Assembly: GCA_905178155.1 (NCBI GenBank)
Contig: CAJINV010000007.1
Coordinates: forward strand, 3,019,151-3,083,150
Direction of reading: 5' to 3'
DNA from: Amoebophrya sp. A120
Taxonomy: Eukaryota > Sar > Dinophyceae > Syndiniales > Amoebophryaceae
Length of the DNA: 64,000 bases
The translations under genes were made by a program, and so were the position numbers. The stretch's first letter is position 1; every line of letters begins with the position of its first letter. This document shows positions 23,514-35,100 of the stretch, piece after piece. The notes under the pieces are model-generated. The model was not told where the DNA came from. It did not search any database and saw only the letters and a program-made list of their open reading frames with translations.

Positions 23514-26500
23514 TCATCGTCTTTGAGCAGGGTTTTGTAGCTGGTGACTCCTTGGCACGACCTCGTGGTCGGCGAGCTGTTTGATCCAGATTTCTTTGGG
23601 CCCGTCCACGGACTGCGTGGAAGAGACGCCCATCGCCAGATACTGCCCATTCGCGGAGAAACTCAACGCGGAAATCTCGTCGTCGAATTTCGACGTCTTC
23701 CATATTCGTTTTTTCGCCTGCCCGTCCCACATGCACAGCGTCCCGTCGCCGCCCACGGTCGCGAAGGTGTGCCACCTGGAGGGGATCGGTTGATAAAAAC
23801 TGGCGATTGTATGTTGCTTCGCGAAAAACGTACAAATGTCCGGTGTAAAAAATCCGTGGCGTGGAAAAAAAAAATGAAGCAAGACAGAGTCTTCATGCTA
23901 GATCACAGCAGTATCTATACTTCGGGTGAAAAGCTATGTCGTGGACGGGAAAAATGTGCTCCATCCCATTCTCTGTCTGCTCCCGGTGGCACTTGAACGC
24001 GAGCGGATCGAGTGAGAAAAATGAATGTATCTGCCTGGGGGGCGGGAGAAGTTAAGTCTTATTGTCCACGCAAGCCTTCTACGCGGTGTTTGTCATGATC
24101 AAAGCCTTCTTTGCACCACAGCGGTGTTTGCCATGCAAGCTTTCTAACATCTAACGTTAATGAGACGCGCCGGGCCGATCTGGGACTATTACAACCCTGT
24201 TCGATTTTTACCCCGCACAAAAAATGCTATCCGTGCACTTTTGTTTTTCCCGCCCCGGTGAAGCAAGTAGATACTTTTTGTGCAAGTGATAAAATTTCTT
24301 CTGTATCATGTCCGGTTCGAAGTAACTGTTAATGTTTGTTTGGTGATACTATGGGACCGAATTTCGTTTGGAATGCATCGCATCAGAGAACTGCAGTCGC
24401 TTGCGGTGCCTAGAAATAGCACCACATAGACTCTTCTTGTGGCTACGCGAGTGAGGACAACATCGATTTTTTTCCTTCAGATAAATCTCTTTTCGAAAAA
24501 CTTTAGCCGCCATTCCAACAACGATGTGCTGCCGGTACGGAAGCAAAAAAGTTATCATCCTGTCAAATAATTTGCTGCTCAACTACGAAACGCTAATGGT
24601 ACTTCTTAACTTACGGTGAGATCTCCAACTCTGTAGACCACCTGTGAGGTAGAATTCCCCTAGGTGCATCGCTAGAGCCTTTCATGAAAGAGCAAAATCA
24701 GTTAAATCTCTTTTCGACATTAAACTTTAGCCGCCACTCCAACGAACGTCGGTACGGAAGCGTAAATTTTTTCATCACGATGGCTTGCATTTCTGTCTTC
24801 GCGTGCCAAGCCGCGACTCAAGCGTCGATACACAGCGATCGTTCATCCGTTTACCAGTGCGCGTCAGGTAAATCTCTTTTCGAAAGTTGTTGCCTACCAC
24901 ATGCCCCGTGCATCACTACACAAGGGCGCGTCTAGCAAAGGAAGAACTGCTCATCACGAAATCGGCTTGCGCTTGGTAGAAACATTGATCCGGTTTCGGG
25001 AAACATAGACGCCGCTGACGAACGGGTCGCACGCAACAAGCTTCAGAAATATGAGACATTCTGCGCAATTAGTTGAAAAATAATTAGTAAATTTCATTTT
25101 TTGATCTCAAAGAGGCTGCATTTAGCAGCCTGTCAGCTCCGAGGTGAGCCCGAAACTGGAACCCGAAACCGCGACCGGAACTGGAGACCTTGGCACACCT
25201 GCTTCAATAGCATATGAAACTAGGCTCCAATCTGAACTAGCTACTTTAAGAAGCAGGAAGCCAGTCTGCGGGAGGAGCCCAGAAGGAAGCTGCGTATTAG
25301 GGTTGAACGGTGGGTAGAGCCGCCTCCTTCAGCAGCTGGTAGGCCGCCAACCGTCGCCGGGGCCCCGTCTGTGCCAAGGTCTCCAGTTCCGGTTGCGGTT
25401 TCGGGTTCCAATCGCGATGCTATGCTTTGTTTTCCACCGTACCGTCGGGGAACGCCGTTCACGACCCCCCCAGATAGGGGGTCCAGGAAGCCCCCTCCGC
25501 GAACCTCTACTCACGATGGGTATCTGCGTTCCGGGAGGGGTCATTCTGAGGCCCTTTTTTTGCCTCTCGAGTTGCGCCAACTAATTGCAACTTGCCGAAA
25601 ATCATTGCTTTTTCGCGTTCCAGTATAAGGAATTGCTGTCAAAACTGCTCAACTCATGCTGACGGGGCCCCGGCGAAGGTTGGCGGCCTACCAGCTGCTG
25701 AAAGGGCGTGACTCAAGTCGAGATAGACGGGGCCGCGACGCTGGCTCCCTGGCTTCTTTAGAATGGGGTGGCCACCACCTTAGCTAGCTAGTTCAGATCG
25801 GAGCCTGAGTAAGTACATGATCAGACCACTCCAAAACATACCTTACCAGAAACCGGATCCACTACAAGTACAGGTCAGGTACTGGAAAAGCAGCATTCCG
25901 CCGACGGTACGGCGCCTCTCCACAATCAAAAAATACATTTTACTAATTATTTTTCAACTAATTGTGCAGAATGTCTCATAAGAAAGTTAAGCTGACATAA
26001 AAAGCCTTCATCTTCTAGCTGCATAAAACGAAATTTATACTCCCAACTGGCCCTCCCCTCTACGCTTCCCTGCACGTAGCCCAAGCCGTCGGGCATGCAG
26101 GCTATGGCGCGTAGCTGGTACTTGAGCGCGCTGTCCTCCTCCTTTATCTTCGCGATCGACCCGCCGCGAAGCTCGAACACGTGGATTTTCTTGTCGTGCC
26201 CGCCGACTTATCCTGTGCAAAAGTATCGTACTCGCATACGTATTGCAATTTGTTAAGGTAAATCCGTATTACAAATTTTATTTCTCATGCTGAGAAAATT
26301 TGTAATGCATTTATACGAGTACGATACTTTTGCAGTTCATACGACTACCAGCTTTCGGCTGGACGAGGAGCTGGAACTCCCGTTGTACGCGGAGGGCGCG
26401 TATCGAGTGCAAATATGTCTGGGTAGTCTGAATGGATGCATACTTGTATTGCAGAATTTCCACGTCCTACGGTGTCCGTTATGGATGCCCTAGCATCACA

Positions 26501-27413
26501 GATTTTCTGAGGGCGCCTTGATGCCTATCCCGCATGACAAATGCCCTCTTTTCGCCGCAAAACCTGGACTCCTCTTGTTCCTGCTCATGCAATACAGAGA
26601 TTTTTTAGAATCCACAGGCAGCATCACAAGTTGCAACATCATTCCAGACCTCCCAGCCATATTTGCAATGCATAGCGCTGGCACTTCGGGCGTGATGTCC
26701 TGACAAAACACCTTCGCGCTGACCGGCGCCGTGGCGGTGTTTTTCATGGACCGGATGTCGAACTGCTTTACCTTCCGGTCCCACGACCCGGTTATGATCG
26801 TCCCGTGGTCCACTCTCGACACTATCAAATGTAAAAATGTCTGGGTCTGGAAGAATGCGCGATTTATCATGCAGCTTTTCCATGACCCACGAAGCCTGGA
26901 ATGCAGCAGGACCTAGCATGACAGATTCTTTGCGATCTCACTCATGCCTATCCTGCATGAGAAACTCCCTCCCGACTTGGTCAAAACTGGACGACTTTTG
27001 GTAATCATGCAACACAGATTTTTGCATGCTTCAGATTTAGCATGACGAGTTGCATTCTTCCAGACCCAGACATTTTTACATTTGATAGACACCGCCCGAA
27101 TCCCGTTGTCGTGCGCACGGTCCAACTGTGCCACAATCTGGCTGGTCCGCGCGTCCATGACCGTGATCCGCGCGTCCAAACTGGTAAACACCACTTTGGT
27201 ACTGTCCAGCCAGCAGCAGTCGGTCGTGGGAAAGGGACACGTAAACTTCGTTTGCATCGTGCCCTGGTCGGCCCGGTAGATGTACGCCTTGCTGTCCCAC
27301 GACGCGACGGCAAAAGCGCTGGAATTCTCATCCGGGGAAAACCGAATCGCCGATATGTTGTCAGCTGGCGGAATGGGGATGCGCGTCAGGTTCTGCGCCG
27401 AACTGGACGCCAT
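23514..27413 (-). CDS. RAE1: RAE1/GLE2 mRNA-export WD40 protein
   Basis: Six exons: 27413-27088, 26817-26675, 26395-26342, 26203-26041, 24034-23921 and 23775-23514; sum 1062 nt, 353 residues, close to the usual length of RAE1. Motifs match RAE1/BUB3 throughout: 'ISAIRFSPDENSS', 'DNGIRAV', 'TIITGSWDRKVKQFD', 'KLVVVGGHDKKIHVFE', 'YVQGSVEGRASWE', 'FKCHREQ', 'FPVHDIAFHPKWHTFATVGG', 'DGTLCMWD'. The last part fits RAE1 better than BUB3. RAE1 docks at the nuclear pore with NUP98 for mRNA export and also acts in the spindle checkpoint. Introns 1-3 are introners A5, A4 and C, without GT-AG edges; introns 4 (26040-24035, 2.0 kb) and 5 (23920-23776) are GT-AG, and intron 4 carries element D. Confidence 0.88.
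24481..24892. repeat. diverged direct repeats in RAE1 intron 4
   Basis: A unit beginning 'aaatctcttttcga' recurs at about 24481, 24704 and 24869; the first two copies stay similar for about 75 bp ('actttagccgcca..tccaac', then 'cggtacggaagc'). Intronic, no coding potential. Confidence 0.6.
25050..25980. mobile_element. introner-like type D, long palindromic element (931 bp)
   Basis: Edges TATGAGACATTCTGC and GCAGAATGTCTCATA, near-perfect inverted termini of about 55 bp, flanked by AGAAA at 25045-25049 and 25981-25985. Internal inverted pairs: 25157-25199 with 25372-25412, 25228-25245 with 25786-25803, and 25331-25371 with 25661-25702. It lies wholly within GT-AG intron 4 of RAE1, so its own excision is not needed. 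It encodes no protein. Confidence 0.85.
26209..26341. mobile_element. introner type C (133 bp)
   Basis: Edges TATCCTGTGCAAAAGTATCG and CGATACTTTTGCAGTTCATA, flanked by CGACT at 26204-26208 and 26342-26346. Removal joins 'SRKLVV' to 'VGGHDKK' in the RAE1 frame; GT-AG alternatives there shift the frame. Confidence 0.85.
26401..26674. mobile_element. introner type A, copy A4 (274 bp, most diverged)
   Basis: Edges TATCGAGTGCAAATATGTC and CATATTTGCAATGCATA, flanked by GCGCG (26396-26400) and GCGCT (26675-26679), 4 of 5 identical. Removal joins 'DITPEVPA' to 'PSAYNGSS' in the RAE1 frame. The termini differ from other A copies in a matched way on both ends. Confidence 0.8.
26823..27087. mobile_element. 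introner type A, copy A5 (265 bp)
   Basis: Edges TATCAAATGTAAAAATGTC and ACATTTTTACATTTGATA (20-bp perfect inverted termini), flanked by GACAC at 26818-26822 and 27088-27092. Removal joins 'DNGIRAVS' to 'RVDHGTIITGSWD' in RAE1. Internally it is closest to A7, which lies in a plus-strand gene. Confidence 0.92.
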
Positions 27414-28092
27414 TTTGCTCGAATATAAATGCTATATCTATTGTAGTACTCGTCTTACTTGCGTGAGTTATCTTAGCGAATGAATACTGACAGGCTTTTT
27501 AATAAAGAAAATCACTTTGATGTCTACATGCGGAATAGGAACTCTTGAACTTCATCGCTGCTACAAAATAAGAAAGTCCAGTCGTCAAGAAGTAGATGGT
27601 GACAGTCATAAAAAAGGTCTTGTCCACAAGATCACTGGCTCTAATCGCGGTCGTGGTGCTTCACGTTTTTACCAAGATCGACAAAATTACTGCAGAGGAT
27701 CGGCACGTACGGAGGGACGGCGCGGCACAGATTACAGACTGTTTGTCCATCACACTTTTCATCTCCCTAGAGCGACCACGGCGCGGCAAAATTTGCAAAT
27801 TTCAAGTAAGTATTGCCACCATGTCGAGCAGGCCAGCACTGCACTCAAACAAATACGATGCCAGTGAAGCAGTGGTCACCAAGAGACCCAACTCGGTGGG
27901 GCCATTAAATCTTCGCGAAAGCATGAGTACAACTTCTACTCCGACGTACAAGTACTAGAAATTCAATTGTGGCTCGGAGGTGGTAACAAGAAACTAGACG
28001 TCGGGCCCACTCATTCTTCGAAGTGATGCCCGATCTATGAGCATGGACTGTGTGCGCCGGTCGCTGAAATTTCCTGTCCCCAAGAGAACTGA
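27414..28092. other. intergenic region
   Basis: Upstream of RAE1 and downstream of the 28093-30576 gene. No coding frame with recognisable features; no repeat noted. Confidence 0.5.
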
Positions 28093-30576
28093 CTACATCA
28101 GCGGCGACGACAACGGAAAAAATGGTTCTGCACTTGTGTCTATTTCGACGAGATCATTTGCTCGAACAGGACCTCCCCTTTCCTGCCGGAAAAACGGTTT
28201 TTCCAGGAGCCATTTGTTGAAAAATCCGTTCAACTGCGATTGCTGCGTCTTCTCCAGCACGATCTCTTCCCTCGTCGCGTACACCGCAGCCAGCTCGTCC
28301 ACCAGCGCCCGCAAGCGGTGAAACAGCAACGCCTGGATTTTTCCGTCGGTTTTGTCCCTGTAGCTGTACTGGTGGAGATCGCATAATTCACGACTCCCTT
28401 CTTGTGCGACAAGTTGATGATCCGCATCGAGTTGAGGCAGGTTATTTCTAGGTTCATCTCCTGCCAAAGAAAGAACTACGGGCGATGAGCAGGACCATGA
28501 TGCGGCAGCAGTATCAACATCTACTGCGGTGGTGTTTAACATTTTCAACCCCCCTAGATGAAGTCCTCCTTGTCTTTTTTCGCTTTCGAAGAACGCGGCA
28601 ATCTCCTCCAGAATCCGGTCTGCCGCTTCGCAAAACAAGATTAGTTCCCCGACCCGTAACTTCAGAGCCTTTTTCCGCACACACTCTTCCACTAGCCACA
28701 GCCGCTTCGGCAGATCCAAATCTGCGTGGCGGAGACAGAGCAACGCGAGCTTCGGCGTTTGTGCCAACCTTTTCACGGACTCCCCTGCGAGCTCGCGGAA
28801 GCAGAGGAAGGTGGCCGGCGCTCCTGCTGTAGAAGTTGTTGCGCTGTGGCTGTCAACATAATTTTCAGCTTCTTCACGAGGCCTCTGGGGAACATGTGGC
28901 TGCGGCTGGAATGACGTCGTCGAAACTGGTGTGCAACTTTTCAAAGAGGTTCGCGTTGCCAATTTCACCATCAGAACCAGCAGTCTGGTCCATTTCTTGA
29001 AAAACTGGCTTTCCAAAAGCATAGCTTCCCTCCCCGTGTCCAAAATCTGCTGTTGTAATAGGGCAAGACTAGTCAAAAAATCCGGACCCGGGACTTTCTC
29101 TTCGTATCGAGCGAGCCATTTTCTCTGCTTCGCCAACTCATGCCGAAACTCCCGCTGGGACTTGTTATTCGGAGGCGTAAGTAGGGTCTCCGACGCGGAA
29201 ATAGCGGGGGCAGGACGTGATAGCAGGCTCGACGGAAGAAAAGCACTCCCGGAGGATTCGCAGGGAAATTTTCGACGAAACGCGAGCTTCTGTTGTGCGT
29301 CGTACGCGTTTTTCAATAGCAACTCCGCCTCCAGCACATACACCCACGCGGTGAATGGAAGTGGCTTGAGTCTATCTATATGTTGTGCCGTCGATATAAT
29401 TCCAGAAGCGTTGTCCTGAAATTCACTTCTTGTTCTTCCAAGTGAGCCTCCGCTTTTTGTAGCCGCACTATTCTGCGCAGGAGGTACCACGTGCAACACT
29501 TCCTGTAAGATTTCCATTGCTCCCCGCACGTACCCGAGAAACGCGAAACTCCGCACGATTGAAGCGAAGTGTGTTTCTTGTACAGAAGAAGCCGCCACTG
29601 TCCTGCCAGGTGCCGCACAACTACTCGCAGCCTTGGCGATTTGCAGAACCCGCACGCACATCTGTCGCAAATGAAGGAGGTCCGCCCCCGGCGAGTCATC
29701 CTTTATTTCACTGTTGCAAGCACTTCCGCCAGTCGCTAGATATGACGCGAAAGCGAAGGAGTTCTTGGCGCCGTCCGCCAGGAGGTCCTTTTGACGCTGC
29801 CCTGGTCTACCAGTCCGAAGGTTCGGGACCCAAAAATACAGCTCCAAAACCCGTCGGAACTGTGGTAGCGAAAACGAAGTAGCGTGCGTGGCCACATATC
29901 TTGGGATGGCTTCTGTCAGAAAAGGCGATAGAAGATCCACTCCTTCATCCAGACCAACTTTTTGATTTTGTTCGGAAAAAATCTTCGAGGTTCCCACCAT
30001 CCCACTTCGCGCCAACGCGGTGAGTGCCGTGCACAGATCGGCGAGTTGCTGCGGGGAGGCGAATGAATTTGAGATCGGCAGAGCGTTGCTGTGCAGCGCT
30101 AGATGTTGGTCGCAATAAGCACCTCCTTGGGCGGCTTCGATCGCTGCTCTCCCGGATGCCAGTGCCGTCTCGAGCAACGGACGCAAGTCGAGAAGATGCC
30201 GGAGCTCCGTCAGTTTTGGACTAAAGCGTCGGTTGTGATGGAGGGGTGCCATTTCTATTTCATCTGGTTCTCCCTGATTTGACATTTCTCGCCGCCATGC
30301 AGCTTCCTCGCAGGAGCTCTGCGGAAACTCCAACGCCTCCTCGTCCCGCGACACCACGCCGGAGTCCACGCTGTGGGCGAGCGCTTCCACAATTTTCTGC
30401 GCTTCCTCCGTCGATATGACGCCACATACCGCCCTGGAATTCAAGTGCGGCGCGATCCTGCTCCACGTGAAGGTGCTGTTGATAGGCGGGCCTTTCTTGC
30501 CCGCGAACAGCTTCAGCAACGCTTCCGCACGGAGCGTGACCGCGTTCGCCGCGAGCTGTCGTTTACTTTGGGACAT
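28093..30576 (-). CDS. 827-residue helical-repeat protein, possibly organellar RNA-binding
   Basis: Intronless frame from ATG at 30576 to TAG at 28093. The sequence is helix-rich. Segments such as 'FASPQQLADLCTALTALARS' (about residue 170-190) resemble the OPR/FASTK-type repeats seen in the ANLAW and RAP proteins of this window, but repeats are few and weak. Ser/Pro-rich spacers interrupt it. If related, it would bind organellar RNA; that is inference only. No membrane segment or catalytic motif is seen. Confidence 0.65.
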   Translation of the reverse strand: MSQSKRQLAANAVTLRAEALLKLFAGKKGPPINSTFTWSRIAPHLNSRAVCGVISTEEAQKIVEALAHSVDSGVVSRDEEALEFPQSSCEEAAWRREMSNQGEPDEIEMAPLHHNRRFSPKLTELRHLLDLRPLLETALASGRAAIEAAQGGAYCDQHLALHSNALPISNSFASPQQLADLCTALTALARSGMVGTSKIFSEQNQKVGLDEGVDLLSPFLTEAIPRYVATHATSFSLPQFRRVLELYFWVPNLRTGRPGQRQKDLLADGAKNSFAFASYLATGGSACNSEIKDDSPGADLLHLRQMCVRVLQIAKAASSCAAPGRTVAASSVQETHFASIVRSFAFLGYVRGAMEILQEVLHVVPPAQNSAATKSGGSLGRTRSEFQDNASGIISTAQHIDRLKPLPFTAWVYVLEAELLLKNAYDAQQKLAFRRKFPCESSGSAFLPSSLLSRPAPAISASETLLTPPNNKSQREFRHELAKQRKWLARYEEKVPGPDFLTSLALLQQQILDTGREAMLLESQFFKKWTRLLVLMVKLATRTSLKSCTPVSTTSFQPQPHVPQRPREEAENYVDSHSATTSTAGAPATFLCFRELAGESVKRLAQTPKLALLCLRHADLDLPKRLWLVEECVRKKALKLRVGELILFCEAADRILEEIAAFFESEKRQGGLHLGGLKMLNTTAVDVDTAAASWSCSSPVVLSLAGDEPRNNLPQLDADHQLVAQEGSRELCDLHQYSYRDKTDGKIQALLFHRLRALVDELAAVYATREEIVLEKTQQSQLNGFFNKWLLEKPFFRQERGGPVRANDLVEIDTSAEPFFPLSSPLM

Positions 30577-30961
30577 TGTTTTTCTGTTACATGGTTAATG
30601 CAAATGACTCCGGGAGGGCTGAGGGGTTTTTACTGCCAGATCATCGGATGAAGATCTCGCAGTTTCTGTCTGCCTTTACCGAATCGGATCTTGTGTGCTA
30701 GCGGAGGCACAAGAACTCGCCTGAAGATCGATGATGCTCATGCTCCTTCATCCAAGAGACCGAATCGCACGCTTTTCTGACCTGCCTGATGATCTTGGAA
30801 GCTGATCTTTTTTTCCAGTTCCTGCAAAATTGAACACGACCGATGTCGGCGTATGCAACTTAACCCAAAAATGTTGCAGCACGTAAGCCGTCGCTGAAAA
30901 AAATCAATCTCATCCTGACGATTTCGCTATTAGGAAGTTCTCCATCACATTTTGGTTTTCA

Positions 30962-31570
30962 TCATATCAGCACTTGTTCTCTCTCCCTCCACACCCCAGT
31001 ATGACCAGGCTGCGGTGTTTCTTCCTTCCGCCAAAGCAGCTCTCGGTGTTCTCTCGTCGTTCGGGACTTTCGCCGCCAGTCTCCAATTCCTGAGCAGCCG
31101 GCAAGCGCCGTTTGATGTTGAGAACTGTGATCATCACGATCAACGTCTGACTCAAAATAATTCTGGTGTTCCTCTATTCGATCCTCGTCTTCCTGCCCCT
31201 CCGTTCCATCGCCTCTGTCCACGATACCAAGCGGAAACCGAACACAACTGCAGCTCGACGGCGCCAACACCGCGGCTCCGAGGAATACTGCCGTTTTTGT
31301 GGCTGAGGAAGCGTGCTGCAAATCCAGACCCTCAATGCTGACCCGTATCGTGTCCGTCTGGTAGGGGTCCCCGCCGGTGGTCGGCTCCGCCCCGGGCATA
31401 AACACGCTCGGGCCGTTCCAGATATCGGGGACAATCCCCGGATTCTGGACGGGCGTGTCGAATTTTCGCAGGTAGCTGTTCTGGCTCGAGGGGTGCGCCA
31501 CGGAAACGCTCTCCCACGCCGGGGGTTCCGGGTGCAGAAGCCCAAGGGTATTCAGTGCGGCGCGGAGCAT
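30962..31570 (-). CDS. small protein of unknown function (202 residues)
   Basis: Open from ATG at 31570. Residues 1-105 look like folded protein ('QNSYLRKFDTPVQNPGIVPD', 'TIRVSIEGLDLQ', then hydrophobic 'TKTAVFLGAAVLA'), and the N-terminus could be a mitochondrial presequence. The C-terminal half is charged and less convincing, so an intron or earlier end is possible. Not recognised. Confidence 0.45.
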   Translation of the reverse strand: MLRAALNTLGLLHPEPPAWESVSVAHPSSQNSYLRKFDTPVQNPGIVPDIWNGPSVFMPGAEPTTGGDPYQTDTIRVSIEGLDLQHASSATKTAVFLGAAVLAPSSCSCVRFPLGIVDRGDGTEGQEDEDRIEEHQNYFESDVDRDDHSSQHQTALAGCSGIGDWRRKSRTTREHRELLWRKEETPQPGHTGVWREREQVLI

Positions 31571-32109
31571 GATCTAATAAGTACTTTTGTGCTGGCCTTA
31601 GGGTGCACTGGTCTTATTCGTTAGCCATGGCTTTGCGGAAGGAATTAAGTGTGAAGATTCATCCGGTTCTGCTGTTTTGGAATTTAAACACTGATCCAAG
31701 GAGGCACAAGAGAACGGATAGATATCCATCGATCACGATCACGTCAATCATCTATGGGAAAATGACTGTCGGAAAAATTTCTTTGTCTGACGTGTACTTC
31801 TGCAGTGTTCCGCAGCCTGCGATCTCGCTCGTCGTCTCCGTTAGAAGTGAACCTCACTCACACACAGAGACTCAGTTTCGGTCACGATCCTCAGAACTGC
31901 TTTTTACTTGGTCTGGCACGGTCGAACATCCACTCAAACGAGGTAATATTAAACGAGAAGAAACATGGGAACACGCTGTGCCTCGCGACTGTTGTCTACA
32001 GCAAAACCGATAGCAGCACGCACTGCGTTGTAAGTAGTTATATCACAATGTCGTGGGGTGCCAATTTTATAATGCGAAGCACTGCGAATTCTTGGTTGTG
32101 CGGGTCTCA
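31571..32109. other. short intergenic region
   Basis: Between two minus-strand genes; nothing supported. Pyrimidine runs on the plus strand at about 32118-32165 are the Lys codons of the next gene. Confidence 0.5.
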
Positions 32110-35100
32110 TCAGCCACTGTCTCCCTTTTTTTTCTTCTTCTTTTTTTCTTTTCTTACCTTTTTTCCTTTATCCACTTTGTCAAACTTACCCCGGAGCCGG
32201 ACACAGTCGCCCGAAAGAATCGCCACCGAATTGCTGTGCTTCCAGAGCACGCGGACGCGCTCTTCTCCATTTTTCTCTATCACCTTCCCAAGGTGGTCGC
32301 ACTTCTTCCAGTTTTCTTCTTGCTGACAGTACCCCCAGAGCCTTGTTTTTGACGCGGAACCACCCGAGGGCGCCACAAGTTCGGCTGAAGGAATTGCATT
32401 TTTGCTCTCCTCAGAACTGCCCGTGGACGAAGTCCTCGTGGCTTCAACGTTGACGGTCGCGGTTTTAGTAGAAGCTGCGCCACCTGCAGACGGCGTTACT
32501 TCAGCTGGGTCTTCGAGGACCTTGCGTCGCTTCCGGGCGGGCTGGTTGGTGACATCCTTGCCGACACTTTCACCGCGCGAAGCTTCCTTTTGCTGTTTCC
32601 CCGCCACAGTCGCGGTTTTCGTCTTTGCGGATGCTCCCCGCTTGAGGTCTTTCTTCTTCTTTTCCGGAACAGCGGATGTTGATGATGTTGCGCCTCCCCG
32701 GCGGCGGTCTTCGTCTATTGTGTCCAACAAAATCTGGTCCAGGTTCTTCTCGGTTCCTTCGCAGGAATGGGCGCCGATTTTCTTCTTCCGCAGCGCGCGA
32801 ATCGCCTGCTGCATGTCGATCCCGGTCTTGTTTTGCCGCTGCACCTTCCGACCCACCTGCAACGCCAGCGGGCTGTGGAGCGCCTTTGCCTTTTCGCGGG
32901 ATAACTCCACGATTCGGCCGGACCGATTCAGCATCTTCCGCTCGAACACCAGCAGCGCCTTGAGCAGCCCGGCCGTGATCTGGCTTGCAGGTGAAGAAGT
33001 ACTAACATCATGACCACCATCTTTGCCCGGCGCTGTTGTACACAAACTAGTCGCCCCCGCCCCAGCTAGTACACTGGGACTACTACTTCTACTTTCGCGC
33101 AGGATGCTCTCCGCGAGAGTCTCCGCCAGCAGTGCGGCGTCGGACAGCGCTTGGTTGGCGCCCTGGGCGCGAAACGGCGTCATCGGGTGCGCCGCGTCGC
33201 CCATCAGCGTGACCGGAGATAGCGACTCGCTCCCCTTCTTCGGGTCGACGGTACTAGTTGCCGCGGCCCGCAACACCTCCGGCTGCAGCTGGTCTCGGTC
33301 GTACACCGGGTAGCCGGCCATATTTTCCAGTTCCGTCTGCGCGAGCAACTGCGGGACCGGTTGGTGCCAGTGTAGACAGCGACGGAGGATTTCCTTCTTC
33401 AGCAACGCCGGGTCTTTGCTCCATTTTTTCGCGTCCTCTTCGCTGGAGGGGAACGACAGCTGCCACATCGTACTGCTGGTTGTGAAAGGCATGGCGTAGA
33501 TCCGCGTGGTTCCGTCCATGGTTTCGAAAATTCGCCGCTCCGCGAGCTTGCACGGTTTGTGGACGATGCCGAGCACCACTACTAACCCGCAGTAGTTCAG
33601 CCGGTCGTTTCGCAGCTTCATTTGCTTGCGCACGGTGGAAAAAATCCCGTCCGCGCCGACGAGTAGATCCGCGGTTAGGACCGTTTGGTCGGTCAGCGTC
33701 ACCGAGACAGTGCCGGGGGCGGGTCGGTTGCTGGCGAGAGGAGAGTTGCTGCTTTTTTTCGACGTCCTTTCAGAAGTAGAAGATGCAGAACCAGAACCAT
33801 CATGAAGATTCTCCCCAGCAGCTACTACCTCGAAGCTCTGCAACTTACTGCCCCACCGAATCACCCCCGGCTGCACCTGCTCCAGGATGCGCTGGCGCAG
33901 CTGCTGCCGCGGAATGTGGACGAACCGCTTCCCGTCCGAACAACCGTTACCACCTTGTTGTTCCTGGGACAAGAACTGCTGCTGCTGCTGCTGCGCACTA
34001 CCCGAAAAGGCCTCCCCGTAGAAGCCCAGAATGTTGCCCGCGCTGTCGAAGGAGTAGTGGCTGGTGCTGGGGGCGTCATCCTTTTGCAAATTGATGTTCA
34101 TCACCTGCAGCATGTCCTGCCGTTGGATGGTCAGCCCGTAGCCCTGTTTCCGGCTGGAAAAGCTCTTATCCGTCTCTAGCACCGTAACGTTTCCCAGCCC
34201 GTAGGTCTGCAACGCCACCGCCAGCGCGGCGCCGCCAATCCCGCCGCCCGCGACGAGGATGTGCGGCCCCTTGTTAGACTTGTATTTTTCCCTGGCCGCC
34301 GGGGTGTTGAATAATTCTTGGAGTCGGGCAGAGATCTCCGAAGGCGAGAGTTGTGCAGCTGCTGCTGATTTTGTACACGACTTTTTACCAAGGATATCAT
34401 GATCATCTTCCGCAGTGGCACCAGAGCCCACACGAGAACCACCTCCGTCCGCGTCGTCCTGACCACCGGCCAGACCACTTTTGCCCGCCTTTTTCCGGAA
34501 CAGCGCTACTACGTCCGCACACTTGCGGCTGTTCGCGATTTGCGCGAAGGCCCACTCCACATTCTTCAAATCATCTTCGCCAAACTCGGTCGCATACTTG
34601 GCAACGGGCTTCGCGAGGGTTTCGAACAGATTCTTGTCTAGATAGTTCGAGTTCGCGAACTGCCACGCGAGGTTGGCCAACTCGGACGGCGTGCAATTTT
34701 CGACTTTCTGCATCGTCGCGTCCGCGAGAGCGGAAAAGACTTGCTTGTAAAGTTTTAGTTTGATAGATTCCGTGCTCTTTATTTTGCTACAGCTAGAAGT
34801 GGCAGAAGTTTGCTTCTCCTGCTTCCGCACCTCGCAGAAAGCCCAGGTGAGGTTGGAGATCTGGGGGGGCGTCAGTGATGAAACGAGAGAAGCTGTTGTA
34901 GGGGGAATAAGAGTACTGGCGGTAGTAGAGACCGCGCTCTTTTCGGGTTTCTTTCTGGTGATCTGGTCCGCAACAGTTTCGAAAAATTCCGGATGCGGGT
35001 GGCCCACTTTGGCCAAGGCCCAAGCCGTGTTGGTCAAGTCCTGCGCGTTGAATTCGTGGATCCGAAGCACGGCGTGGCGCGCAATCAGTTCCCACAATTC

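Noticed and set aside
25050-25980. Element D as an intron in its own right
   Set aside because: RAE1 is completed by a GT-AG intron (26040-24035) that contains D, and the total stays in frame; reading D as a separate intron leaves a nonsense exon.
26401-26674. A4 as an unrelated element
   Set aside because: Its termini and middle align with other A copies, only more diverged, and the junction behaves the same way.
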